DNA of 64,000 nucleotides, taken from positions 1,054,001 through 1,118,000 of the forward strand of contig BLLK01000069.1 of NCBI GenBank assembly GCA_021927905.1. Direction: 5' to 3'. Of this stretch, positions 11,195 through 21,009 are shown in pieces. The translations under genes were made by a program, and so were the position numbers. The notes under the pieces were generated by a model. That model was given only the letters and a program-made list of their open reading frames with translations. It made no database searches and had not been told where the DNA came from. Every line of letters begins with the position of its first letter. Position 1 is the first letter of the stretch. The stretch comes from Chaetoceros tenuissimus. Taxonomy: Eukaryota > Bacillariophyta > Thalassiosirophyceae > Chaetocerotales > Chaetocerotaceae.

Positions 11195-12685
11195 CTAGGC
11201 ATTTGTTAATTGCAAGACGGGACCTGGAGAAAGATGTAAACATTTTGCACTCTTTCCCATTAGGGAGGACTTCTTCATCTGCTTCATTTTTTTCTTCATA
11301 TCCTTTACTGCTTGCTGACTTCTCTTTTTCTCATCATCGTCTCGTTCTACAGTCTTGTCATTTTCAACCAAGACGAAGGAACTCGGGCATTTATTTTCAT
11401 CTTGTTCGCCCTCTTTCTCTCCCTTAGCATTCCCATTCAAAAAGTTCGAAATGTGATTGTCAATAGCGACAACACTTTGAATTCCACCATAAAGGGTGGA
11501 GAGAATCTGACTTTCGGAAACAAAGAGCCGCGATGATGGAGAAATATCCAAAATTCCATCAACTACTGGTGTATGCTCGCCTCCAGTTCCCCTAACTGAA
11601 AGGCCAAGGGGCTTACATAAATGATCAACTGCAGATATTGAACCATCAATAGTCAGTTGTGGTATCTTAATATGAACCGAAGCTCTCATGGCAGTCCCAA
11701 GATTTGAAGGACAACTTGTGATGTAGCCGTAGTCCTTATCCTTTGCAAACTCGATACCCTCAACCTTTTCGATGCTATCCAACAAATCTTTCAGATCCTC
11801 AAAGAGTTTGAGTAAGTCGCTACCATTCTTCATACACATGATTCTAAGCTGATCTTCTTCGCCTACCCAAATTATGTTGGACTCATCGTCAGAAATCCAG
11901 CATCCTCGTCCATATGGCCAATCGCTGGAGATCGATGCGCTGGATAGGTAAGAATCGGAAGACATGTCCTTGAACATGAAATGGCGAGACACCAGTTCTT
12001 CGTACTTCTCTGTCGAGATCAAGAAAGGATTCTTTTCCTCGTTCCAATCAGGGCTCAATGAATGATAAACTCCTCCATACTTTTCTTTCAGTGCATCAAA
12101 GGCAGTTGTCATTTTCTTTTCAAATTGGACGCGGATAATCTTATCCATGCTTGCTGGAAGATCAAAGGAAACGAGGTTCCTACCAACTCTAATTCTCATT
12201 GAAACCTCTTCGAGCCCGCATTCTTTGAGATCAAAACTTGCATCTTCCAATGTAGTCCAGTCAGTGGAATGTATATCTTCCGTCTTTGCGCCATGATAAT
12301 CACGAATGACCTTGTCAAAAAAAGAGTGATACTTTTTATAATCTCCCACCTTTGTGGCATATGCTCCAAGCTTTGAATCAGGGTTCTCAATTCCAGTCTT
12401 GATGCATTTGTAGAAACCAAGTAGGTCTAGAGAAATAATAGTATTATTTGAGTTGTCGAAGAGCAAGAAACACATGAAAAAGAAGACAAGAAACTTACCT
12501 TCGTTAGACAGAGACTTTCCTTCTTCTGACTTCAAATACTCAGTTGCGTACTTTGCGCACAAATTTCCAGGATTCTCCTTAGAAACACACTCACACTTTT
12601 CAATGAGATCAGTAATCAATTTGTTCTTTTCATCATTTGATAAAGAAAGATTTGATAAAGAGACTAAAATTTTAGAGGCTGACAT
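11195..12685 (-). CDS. Phosphagen (guanidino) kinase, arginine/taurocyamine kinase-like, with a C-terminal extension
   Basis: Two exons, 12685-12499 and 12426-11195, around a 72-nt intron (GTAAGT...CTCTAG). The intron is a multiple of three and has no stop, so it can be misread as coding; removal gives 472 residues. The family is clear: an N-terminal helical domain, then the catalytic domain with DWPYGRGCW, the WVGEEDQLRI segment and the active-site Cys in CPSNLGTAMRASVH. It reversibly transfers phosphate between ATP and a guanidino compound as an energy buffer. Two oddities: the usual NEED motif reads GEED, and about 90 Lys/Glu-rich residues follow the normal family end (typical length 350-380). 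The substrate cannot be decided from sequence. It is likely cytosolic, with no targeting peptide. Confidence 0.88.
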   Translation of the reverse strand: MSASKILVSLSNLSLSNDEKNKLITDLIEKCECVSKENPGNLCAKYATEYLKSEEGKSLSNEGKFLVFFFMCFLLFDNSNNTIISLDLLGFYKCIKTGIENPDSKLGAYATKVGDYKKYHSFFDKVIRDYHGAKTEDIHSTDWTTLEDASFDLKECGLEEVSMRIRVGRNLVSFDLPASMDKIIRVQFEKKMTTAFDALKEKYGGVYHSLSPDWNEEKNPFLISTEKYEELVSRHFMFKDMSSDSYLSSASISSDWPYGRGCWISDDESNIIWVGEEDQLRIMCMKNGSDLLKLFEDLKDLLDSIEKVEGIEFAKDKDYGYITSCPSNLGTAMRASVHIKIPQLTIDGSISAVDHLCKPLGLSVRGTGGEHTPVVDGILDISPSSRLFVSESQILSTLYGGIQSVVAIDNHISNFLNGNAKGEKEGEQDENKCPSSFVLVENDKTVERDDDEKKRSQQAVKDMKKKMKQMKKSSLMGKSAKCLHLSPGPVLQLTNA

Positions 12686-12995
12686 ATTTTTCTGTGAGAG
12701 AAATAAAATTGTGGCTAGACAAGTGCATGATGTTATTTAGTTCACGCTTTTGATTTGAAGTCAAACAATCAGGTAATCAGATTTAGTGTTGGCTACAAAG
12801 TGTTGATGGTGATGTAGAACCCATGCTATGGAAGTTGTTTAGCTTTTTGTTCCAATGTGAGTTGGGCTCAGTTAGCCCTTCACAAGAGCATGATGAAGAT
12901 TTCCATCACTTTTGACATTGCACATGTAAAAAGATACAAACTAAATATTTACCAAATAAAAAATATGGAAAAGAAGATCGTTTGACGTGTTTATT
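12686..12995. other. Intergenic, kinase promoter and 3' flank of the JmjC gene
   Basis: AT-rich sequence with no recognised gene, repeat or motif. Confidence 0.4.
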
Positions 12996-14390
12996 TTAGA
13001 AACCACACTGTTTAATTTCATCCTGGTAGTGATTAGTGATTCCACTTCTGGCATTACATTGCCAATTCAGATCTTGACTGATAATATGATGAAACCATTG
13101 CGTTGGAAGATACAAAACATCACCAGCCTGTAAGACTACTTCATTGGCAGTCGCCTTTAAAAACTCTGGAAACTCTTCCAAGTTGGGATCTCCCCAATTG
13201 ACAGCGGTGTGTCTTGCACTAGGATGATTCTTATTGTACAAGCCGAGGCTTCTACAATTCCTTGGATGAGAAAGAATGTATCTTCGTTCACCACCAAAGA
13301 GCATTACAAAATTTCGACTCCCATCAAAATGCGCTGCGGCTGTATTTCCACTCATACCGAATCGACAATTGATTCCACGTGTATCCTCACTATCCACAAT
13401 GTAAAAATTTCCCTGTGGCAAAAAGAATGGCAATTCTTGAAACATGAAATGATCTGTTCCACCCTTGGCATTGACACGAAAATACCAATGAGGAGAATCA
13501 GGTCCCATGTCTGTCAGTTCCTGAGAAGCCTTCTCCACAAATTCATCATAGGTCAATTTCACATCTTTAATCGGTGGCTGCCAATCATTCGGCCGATGTC
13601 CATTTCTCCGTTCTCGAAAAAACATGAGTGAATTGGATTCACTATATTCAGTGCGATACTTTGTATCTCCTAGTATATCCGATAGATAATTAGGCGTGTT
13701 CCATCTCTGTACAACTTTGAGTATTTCTACATCATCCCTAATTAGAAATGGTACCTCTGCCTTTCGATAATTGAGTGCCTTGTGCAATTCTGTCTTGTGG
13801 TCAAAACGACATAGACCTTGATATATTTTGGGTCTGTAGGTATCCGAAATATTATTCGGATTCCAATTATTCAATAAATCTAGTAAAGGAAATTCCATGG
13901 GATAATTTGTAGGTGGATAATCAGGACAATTGTCGACATCATATGGCAACTGACGAAGAATGTCAGGGTGTACTTCATGTTTTGGTTTTCGAATTGAATT
14001 GACAAATTGATAAAGTTCTTGCGGTTCTATGGAATCCTGCTGAAGTTGAACATCATATTTGGACCGCGCTTGTTTATACTTTACTAATATATCTGGATCA
14101 TTTCCTTTTCTATCCATTTCTAGCATTTCTTTTCGTCTCATTTTTACATCACGTTCATCTACAGAGTACTTTTCCGATGCTTTTCGTGCCTTTTTCTTTT
14201 GCTTATGTTCTTTATGATGCTTTGTGAGAAAATCCTGTTTGAGTTCTTCAGCTTCCGGCAATGAGTTGTGCATGATTGTGTTTGAGAATAAAAACAGTGC
14301 AAAAGTTGCCACAAGGATCAAGGCTAGGATCCGATCTCCTTGAAACAAAAGTGACTTTCTCCGGAAATGCTCTTTTCTTATTTGTGTCAT
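12996..14390 (-). CDS. JmjC/cupin-8 type Fe(II)/2-oxoglutarate hydroxylase, type II membrane anchored (paralogue 1)
   Basis: A single exon of 464 residues. A hydrophobic anchor (ILALILVATFALFLF, about residues 20-36) follows a basic N-terminus, which suggests a type II Golgi or ER membrane protein with a lumenal catalytic domain. A Lys/Glu-rich stem comes next. The C-terminal JmjC/cupin-like domain carries the iron ligands HFD (in AAHFDGSRN) and a distal His in WFHHIIS, plus GGERRYILSHP and QAGDVLYLPTQWFHH, typical of the FIH-like cupin_8 group. Such enzymes hydroxylate proteins (Asn, Asp, Lys or His) or RNA; the substrate here is unknown. It lies head-to-head with a paralogue starting at 14816 and shares the order of all these motifs with it. 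Confidence 0.82.
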   Translation of the reverse strand: MTQIRKEHFRRKSLLFQGDRILALILVATFALFLFSNTIMHNSLPEAEELKQDFLTKHHKEHKQKKKARKASEKYSVDERDVKMRRKEMLEMDRKGNDPDILVKYKQARSKYDVQLQQDSIEPQELYQFVNSIRKPKHEVHPDILRQLPYDVDNCPDYPPTNYPMEFPLLDLLNNWNPNNISDTYRPKIYQGLCRFDHKTELHKALNYRKAEVPFLIRDDVEILKVVQRWNTPNYLSDILGDTKYRTEYSESNSLMFFRERRNGHRPNDWQPPIKDVKLTYDEFVEKASQELTDMGPDSPHWYFRVNAKGGTDHFMFQELPFFLPQGNFYIVDSEDTRGINCRFGMSGNTAAAHFDGSRNFVMLFGGERRYILSHPRNCRSLGLYNKNHPSARHTAVNWGDPNLEEFPEFLKATANEVVLQAGDVLYLPTQWFHHIISQDLNWQCNARSGITNHYQDEIKQCGF

Positions 14391-14815
14391 TGTCTAGTAG
14401 CCATTAGATGAATAAGATTTATGTACATGTATGTTATGAAGAGCTTTCTACGAATGATGATGTAAAGATAACTGTGAGCAGTATCTCTATACTCGTAAGC
14501 TTCAAAATAGAGTTTGAATAATCTGAATTTTTCATTGGAATGTTCATGTTGAGTAGAAGAGCCGTTGATGGTTGGATGAACCGATTACATATCGATTTAC
14601 AAAAGTAGAATAGATTTGTATTGCTAATATCAAGTCATTCAGTGTCATTAATAGCCTATTAGATAGAGCTCTTCAGCAAACGGACAAGAAGCCAAAGATA
14701 TGTTCATGTTGGATGATGCAAAGGCATAAATAATTCAAAACAAAAAGCCAACACGATTACCGCGACAATAGACTATAAATAATCATTCAACTCCTCATAA
14801 CATAATATAACACTA
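14391..14815. promoter_or_regulatory. Shared intergenic region between divergent JmjC paralogues
   Basis: This 425-bp region separates two divergently transcribed paralogues, so it must hold both promoters. AT-rich; no specific motif could be assigned. Confidence 0.5.
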
Positions 14816-16363
14816 ATGAATACAGAAGCAAAAAAACGACGACCTAAGAAATCTTCTCTCTCAGTCCCAAATGGAAACTCCAATGGAAACTCCTCGTCCA
14901 TGGAGGACAAGAAATTAAGAAGACTTCGACGCAAACAAAACACACAAGTCATGCGAAAACAGAAACAACAAGCACTCATTCAGGGAATCATAGGAGGAGC
15001 AGTACTTGTCATCATCATCCTTACCGTACTAGACAAAATTTTTGGTGAAGGAGAGACGGCCAGACCTAAACTACCTAAAAACATTAAAAAGAAAATCATG
15101 AGACCAGATCTCGATAACCCATCCATGGACGATGGTATTGGAAATACTTTTCAAAATATGAAAAATCAACTCAAACGAATTGGACAGTATAAGCATTCAG
15201 ACTATATGAAGAACATGGGAGATCATTCACCAGCTTATGCGAGATTAAGACAAGAATACGATGAAAAACTTCCATATGATGCATCCGACCCTTTGTCCAA
15301 GCAACGTATACAAAACTTTGTTTCATCTCTTCACAAACGATCCTATAAAAATATGATGAAGCAGGAAATGTCTTATGATATTTACAATTGTCCAGAATTT
15401 CCATTGCCGGAATATCCAGCTGCTTGGAATATTAAAGATGTCTTGGATAATTGGGCGCCGAATGATGCTACACCTCGTGAATACATCTATCAAGGATTAT
15501 GTGTTTTTGATTATGAAAAGGATTATGAAAAGGCATTGGCTTATAGAGCTGCCGAAGTGCCTTTTGTAATGAGAAATGATCCGAGAATATTGAGAACTGT
15601 AGAACGATGGAATCAACCGCATTATATTGAGAAGTTGTTGGGAGATCATACTCGTTACCGTACTGAGTATAGTCCAAACAATCACTTCATGTATTGGATG
15701 AAACCAAAGAAAAAGGCTATCAAGGAAGGTATTGTGGAGAAAGACTGGAAACCTCCAACAGATATGATTAGAATGCCATACAAGGAATGGTTGGGACATG
15801 CAAATGTTACTGATGATAAATTGGGACCTGATCACGAACATTGGTACTTTCGTTTGATTGGATGCGGTGGTATGGGTAGAGACTGTGATAAAGATTCTAG
15901 TGAATACTTGTTTGATGAATTGCCATTCTTTCAGCCAAGGAGTAATAATCCTCTCTATATGGTGGATCCAAAGAAGCAAAAGGGAATCCATTGTCGATTT
16001 GGAATGAAGGGTGTCATTGCGGAAAATCATTTTGATGGGTCGAGAAATTCAATTGTGTTGCTAGGCGGAGAACGAAGATATATTCTCTCACACCCTGATC
16101 AATGTGAGAATTTGAGCTTATTTCCTAGGGGACATCCTTCTGCACGCCACAGTGCAGTTGATTGGTCAAATCCAGATTGGGCCAAGTTTCCAAAGTTTTC
16201 TCTAGCAGAAGTGAACGAAGTTGTTTTGCAAGCTGGTGACTTACTATATCTACCAACCAATTGGTTTCACTTCATTATTAGTCTAGAGTTGAACTTCCAA
16301 TGCAATACTAGAAGTGGAGTTGAGGAGAAATACATGGGTGCTATCTCAGACTGTGGCTTCTAA
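14816..16363 (+). CDS. JmjC/cupin-8 type Fe(II)/2-oxoglutarate hydroxylase, type II membrane anchored (paralogue 2)
   Basis: A single exon of 515 residues. The start at 14816 gives a strongly basic N-terminus, then a membrane anchor (IIGGAVLVIIILTVL, about residues 58-73). The catalytic domain keeps the HFD iron ligands (NHFDGSRN), the distal His (WFHFIIS), GGERRYILSHP and QAGDLLYLPTNWFH. It ends in the same SDCGF / KQCGF type tail as its divergent neighbour. A short insertion with MGRDCDKDSSEY sits ahead of the first ligand and is missing from paralogue 1. It is likely a lumenal protein hydroxylase; substrate unknown. The head-to-head arrangement and the shared motif order imply an inverted local duplication, old enough that only the core remains closely similar. 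Confidence 0.82.
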   Translation: MNTEAKKRRPKKSSLSVPNGNSNGNSSSMEDKKLRRLRRKQNTQVMRKQKQQALIQGIIGGAVLVIIILTVLDKIFGEGETARPKLPKNIKKKIMRPDLDNPSMDDGIGNTFQNMKNQLKRIGQYKHSDYMKNMGDHSPAYARLRQEYDEKLPYDASDPLSKQRIQNFVSSLHKRSYKNMMKQEMSYDIYNCPEFPLPEYPAAWNIKDVLDNWAPNDATPREYIYQGLCVFDYEKDYEKALAYRAAEVPFVMRNDPRILRTVERWNQPHYIEKLLGDHTRYRTEYSPNNHFMYWMKPKKKAIKEGIVEKDWKPPTDMIRMPYKEWLGHANVTDDKLGPDHEHWYFRLIGCGGMGRDCDKDSSEYLFDELPFFQPRSNNPLYMVDPKKQKGIHCRFGMKGVIAENHFDGSRNSIVLLGGERRYILSHPDQCENLSLFPRGHPSARHSAVDWSNPDWAKFPKFSLAEVNEVVLQAGDLLYLPTNWFHFIISLELNFQCNTRSGVEEKYMGAISDCGF

Positions 16364-16934
16364 TTATAGCTTTTTTAAGAGTAAAGGTATCTGATGATAG
16401 TTCACAATTTTCATTTATAGCAAGTTGGTATTTGGGCAGTATTCAGTAGTCAGACGTAGACAATCGCATTTCCATAGTCTACATATTCTAATCTGTATTT
16501 TGCGTCCTTCATCCATGAGATAATCTCTTTCCACCACGCAAATCACTACACTAGCTTCTTTCTATTCCAAATTTGGCGAGCATTTTCCACTTCTCTTTTT
16601 GGCGATCAACTTTTTCGTTTGCACGTAGTTTTGGCAATTTTCTCAAGTCCTGTCTACTTTTTGATTCTCCTCTCCGCACGACTTGAAATTGCTTTGTTTC
16701 AATTTCGTGACAGGCATTTTCTTAATAATGAAGCATTGACCAAAATAGCTACTGTCACAGTATGCGACAAAATGAACGGGTTTGACTCATTTAGTCAGGT
16801 TTCTCACGAAAAATCTGTACCATTTGAAATTTGATGTCCTATGTTCCTCGCCAAGATTTTTATGCAAAGTTATCCACATCTGCAAATTTCAACACATTCC
16901 TCTACACATAATTTCTAATTTGCATGAAGTAAAA
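16364..16934. other. Intergenic, upstream of the metalloprotease gene
   Basis: The protease frame stays open upstream to 16782, but those residues would precede a good signal peptide, so they are read as 5' leader. No other feature seen. Confidence 0.45.
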
Positions 16935-18829
16935 ATGAAGATAGCTGTATTTTACGCTTTCCTATCATCACTTGCTGTATCCCATGCTCGTACAGAAGAT
17001 GAGCGAGTAAAAGTATCTCCTATTGCCCATTACAATGGAAATGTGCATTTGAGAGGTACCTCATCTTTTGAGTCAACCATTGGTGTGGATAAGAAAGGAT
17101 TCATAACTTTGCCTGAAATCTCTCAAACTTCAAAGACAATTGAAATTCAATTCTTTGACGATGAAGAAGCACATATTTTTGACAGTGTATCTTCTTGGGA
17201 CACTCTCTATGGCTTTACTTGGCATGGAAAAGATGAAGAAAATGGAAGTAGCTTGATCATATCTGTTCAAATAAATGGTGAAAACCAAAGAACATACTCA
17301 GGGTAAGCATTCAAAATTCATGAATTCCAAATTGAATAATATGATACGTATATAATTCTAATCAATATTCTTCTTTCAGCTCGGCATCTTTTGGTGGGGA
17401 AGTATACAATTTTGAATCTTTACCTGATGGTAAAATTCAAGTTATGGAAACGAATTTCATGTCCTTTCCGTCTGGAATCTATGAGAGTAAGTATGAAGAG
17501 CCAGTAGAATTAAATGTCGATACGCATGATGAAGAGAGAAGACTAGAACAAGGGGGTAGTAGGGTTATAGATGTAATGTGTTTGTACACCCCACAAGCAT
17601 TGTGTGCAGTCAATGGACAGAAGAGAGGATGTAATCTCAATAATACAGAATTCATCAACAGAATGAAAGGAAAATGTGAACTGGCTATAGATGAGACGAA
17701 TGTTGCTTTCCAAGAAAGTGGAATACATGCAAGTGCAAACCTTGTATACTCTGGATTAATATCTGAAGATTATGAAGAAGAAGAACACATGTGTGATGCT
17801 CTTAATATGTTTAGATATAGTGATGCAGCTGCTTACAGAGCAGTGAGAGAACTAAGAGAACAATATGCTGCGGATCTCGTCACGGTGATTGCAAGTGATG
17901 TAGTTGTTAAAAATGAAGGAGGGAAAGCGCAACAAATTTGTGGATGTGGAGATGTTTATAATTCTGATTCTATGGCAGCTTTCAGTGTTGTCCATAACAT
18001 GTGTGCTACAGGATACTATTCGACGGCACACGAGCTGGGTCATAATCTTGGCTGCTCTCATGAGCCATCTTCTCAGTCCACAGACGCAGGTTATGGTTAC
18101 AGGGACCCAGATTCAAAGTTTCGAACTATCATGGCCTATAATTGTCCAGGTAACTGTGAACGTATCCTTCGTTTCTCAAACAAGGCTTTGCAATACGAAA
18201 ATAGGCCCATGGGTAGCAACAATCGCAGCTGTGCAGATGAAATTAACAACAACATTGCAAGAGTTGCAAATTTCCGTGAGAGAGAAGAGGAATCAAACAC
18301 AGCTAATAATTCTGTGCCACATGTGAGAGAAAACGTTTCGAATCATCTGACGGTATCGCCAACGTCTTCTCCAGTGACAATGGAATGCACTGGATGGAAT
18401 GAAGTGAAACTAGAGATCGACATAACTACAGCAATAAATAAAAATCCAAAACACATCAAGTGGACTCTGAATGATACGAAGACAAACAACAAGATTAAAA
18501 GCGAAAAGATGGAGCATATGGGAGCAACTTATACCACAAAAATATGCATTGAATCTGGTTCGACGTATATAATAGATATCGAAGGCTTTTCGTCTATAGA
18601 AAGCTACAGTATTAGCGTCGAGGGTGATATAGAATCAAGTGGAGTAGGAGGCTCGGACGGGAGCAAATCCATTGAAATTGATGTTGACTCTGTAGACGCG
18701 CAAGTAGATGGAAAATCTTGCTCATGGCTACAAAATCTGAATTCCAGAAAACAAGGGAAGAAATGTAATAAAGCTGAAGATCTGCAAAGTATTTGCCCAA
18801 AGACATGCAAAGCTGCTCTTCAAACGTAG
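16935..18829 (+). CDS. Secreted metzincin zinc metalloprotease (M12B reprolysin-like) with a Cys-rich C-terminus
   Basis: Two exons, 16935-17302 and 17380-18829, around a 77-nt intron (GTAAGC...TTTCAG); 605 residues. The start at 16935 gives a cleavable signal peptide (MKIAVFYAFLSSLAVSHA). Residues to ~190 look like a propeptide region. The catalytic domain has the long zinc motif HELGHNLGCSH at about residues 339-349 and a following Met-turn, IMAYNCPG, at about 371-378; together these define a metzincin. Several paired Cys surround them. The tail (about 569-600) has CSWL...CPKTC, resembling an ShK-type toxin-like fold but with four Cys in place of six. It probably acts outside the cell on peptides or matrix; the target is unknown. 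All catalytic residues are present. Confidence 0.87.
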
Positions 18830-18949
18830 AAGAATATGTGACTTTCCGCTTCAACATGTAGCATATTAGGGATAGTAATTAGAACAGAATTGAAAATGCT
18901 TGGAGTTTCATTTTTTCAAACATTATTGTTGGTATTTTTTATTAAAAAA

Positions 18950-20680
18950 TTAAGGGAGACTTTTTAGTTCCTCGAGGAAACTTGTGCTATTATGAATTGT
19001 GCTTCCACCAAGAATGACTTTCATTCTTCCCATGTGCGTCCTATTGAACTCACTCACTTTTGCAGCTTCTTCATAAGTCACTCCCCCTGCCATGAAAATA
19101 ATTACCTCTGAAGGAACGTCATCTACACCACCTCTACCCATGATGAAAGGGTGTGAATCTTGTTTAAGCTTTCCCTTTTGTATCAACTGAAGTGTGTCAA
19201 ATAATACCGGGTTGTGTTGTGCATATACATTTTGCACACCTTGAACACTGGTCATGAATGACTTTGTCATTTTACTCATGATATCTTTGGTTCCAACTCC
19301 ATACAAACCAGGGCCACGAGAACGACTTCCGGCATATTTCAATATAGTATCCATCAAGTCAATCATCTCATCAGAGACACCCCCTTTTCTCATCTCTGAC
19401 TTGACTTTGTGCAAATTACTAGAATGTTCGTACCTCAAAGCGAAGAGCAATCCAAGACGCAATTTATCCGGTACTTTGATGTGCATGCTTCCCAATTTAT
19501 CCATTAATTCTCTGACATGAATAGACTGATCATCGGCACATGCTAATTCCTGTTCAAACTGTGACACATCCATCAAAGAACAAACCTCTACAAGTCTAGC
19601 TAATTCACCCATTAGTGCAACATGTTTGGAAACATTGTGACTCTGACTTCTCAATTCAGGAAACTTGTCCATAAAGTGTTGCATATCTTCAATAGTATTC
19701 AAATTTGATGCATTCGCAGTCTGAGTCTGAGCCTGATAATCTTTCAAAAGCTTTTGAATAGCTTCACCTAATTCTCCAAAATTAGAATGACAATTCTTTC
19801 TAAAAAAGTCATCCTCGGTCGGACTCAACACCACCTCTTCCAACTCTTTTGCTACATTTGGTGCTCCTTTCAAAACTACTCGGTTTGTATTCAAACCTAG
19901 CAATTCATGTACCATAGCTTGGTATGTCCATTGACTTAACAAAGGTGTGACTGGATCATCTACTCTATCCAAAACTAGCAAAAGACAACTTTTATTGCGA
20001 AAGTGAAAGATTTGATCCGATACAATGCGTTCGTGTACATCACGTGCCATTTGCTGTGCTAGTGCACTGCTTGCCTGATAGCGAATAGCAGTGGGTTGCC
20101 GTTTCAAAGAAAGGATGATTGATTCGAGACCTTGTCGATTACGCTCGTATAAGTGAGCATGGTCTCTGGCCCAAGCTGTGCCAGCTGAAACGGTCATTGC
20201 AATGGTATTTCTGCAATTGAGGGTGATGAGGTCTTCGTTAATGGGCACATAGTCTGCATAGAATTCTTGAACCTGTTTTACTAATTCGTGTTCATCATTT
20301 TCAGCAATGAGACGAAGTAGACCAGCAGTAAGGATGCCCGTGAAGAAGATATGATATTCGGAAAACCGTGGTCGAGTGAGTTCCTTGACTAACAGTCCAG
20401 CATTAATTTCAGTGGGACGAAGGAAACAGATGGCTTTCATATGTCCTGTTTTTGTAGAGTCAGCATGTCGATTCATAGGATCATCAAGTGCAGGGTTCTG
20501 TGAATTGGAATCTAGCCGAGATACGAGATAGACCTCTTTGGATAAGATATCGGACTGAGAAGTTGTGCAAGATACGATTTGTGTTGTGAAGGCATCTAGA
20601 AGAAGGACCTTCATTCCCCTTGTCCTCTCGGACGATATTATGCGGTCTATGTAATTCCTGGTGGTTTTGATTGCATCCAT
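18950..20680 (-). CDS. VPS45: Sec1/Munc18 family vacuolar sorting protein VPS45
   Basis: A single exon of 576 residues, the usual length of the family. The N-terminal part (YIDRIIS, GMKVLLLDAFTT, SKEVYLVSRLD, KAICFLRPT) and the central DRVDDPVTPLL signature match SM proteins, and the overall pattern is closest to VPS45 and not to Sly1, Vps33 or Sec1. VPS45 binds syntaxin-type SNAREs (Tlg2/syntaxin-16 in yeast and animals) to steer fusion at the trans-Golgi and endosomes. No signal or membrane segment, as expected for a peripheral cytosolic protein. The 3' end faces the metalloprotease gene with only about 120 bp between them. Confidence 0.9.
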   Translation of the reverse strand: MDAIKTTRNYIDRIISSERTRGMKVLLLDAFTTQIVSCTTSQSDILSKEVYLVSRLDSNSQNPALDDPMNRHADSTKTGHMKAICFLRPTEINAGLLVKELTRPRFSEYHIFFTGILTAGLLRLIAENDEHELVKQVQEFYADYVPINEDLITLNCRNTIAMTVSAGTAWARDHAHLYERNRQGLESIILSLKRQPTAIRYQASSALAQQMARDVHERIVSDQIFHFRNKSCLLLVLDRVDDPVTPLLSQWTYQAMVHELLGLNTNRVVLKGAPNVAKELEEVVLSPTEDDFFRKNCHSNFGELGEAIQKLLKDYQAQTQTANASNLNTIEDMQHFMDKFPELRSQSHNVSKHVALMGELARLVEVCSLMDVSQFEQELACADDQSIHVRELMDKLGSMHIKVPDKLRLGLLFALRYEHSSNLHKVKSEMRKGGVSDEMIDLMDTILKYAGSRSRGPGLYGVGTKDIMSKMTKSFMTSVQGVQNVYAQHNPVLFDTLQLIQKGKLKQDSHPFIMGRGGVDDVPSEVIIFMAGGVTYEEAAKVSEFNRTHMGRMKVILGGSTIHNSTSFLEELKSLP

Positions 20681-21009
20681 GGTTACAATAATGTATGAGT
20701 AGGTGAAAGCATAGGTAGAAGACTAGAATGAATATGATGGTGATCATTGTGAGATGGGAGAAGAAGGGAGTGTTTGTGCTGCATATGTATCGCTTGTACG
20801 TATTTCTCATACTAAGCTAAGTACCTAGAGGTATGACTAAAAGAACGTGGTAGACGTACTATTATGACATACATGCATCATAGTTCTTCGGACCGTCATT
20901 GTTTCCATGTGAGGAGTCTATCAAATGTAAGAACGCCAAGCCCTTAATCTTCATGTTACCAAGCATCACTGTAGGAGAAATTTCAATAAAAATGAATTAT
21001 ATAAATTAT
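20681..21009. other. Intergenic between VPS45 and the seven-helix receptor
   Basis: Holds the VPS45 promoter and the 3' flank of the receptor gene. A TACGTA word lies at 20797-20802 and a related GACGTAC near 20857. Nothing else recognised. Confidence 0.4.

Noticed and set aside
12427-12498. Apparent hydrophobic 24-residue insert in the phosphagen kinase
   Set aside because: It has GTAAGT and CTCTAG borders, is a multiple of three, and breaks a conserved helix; it is an intron.
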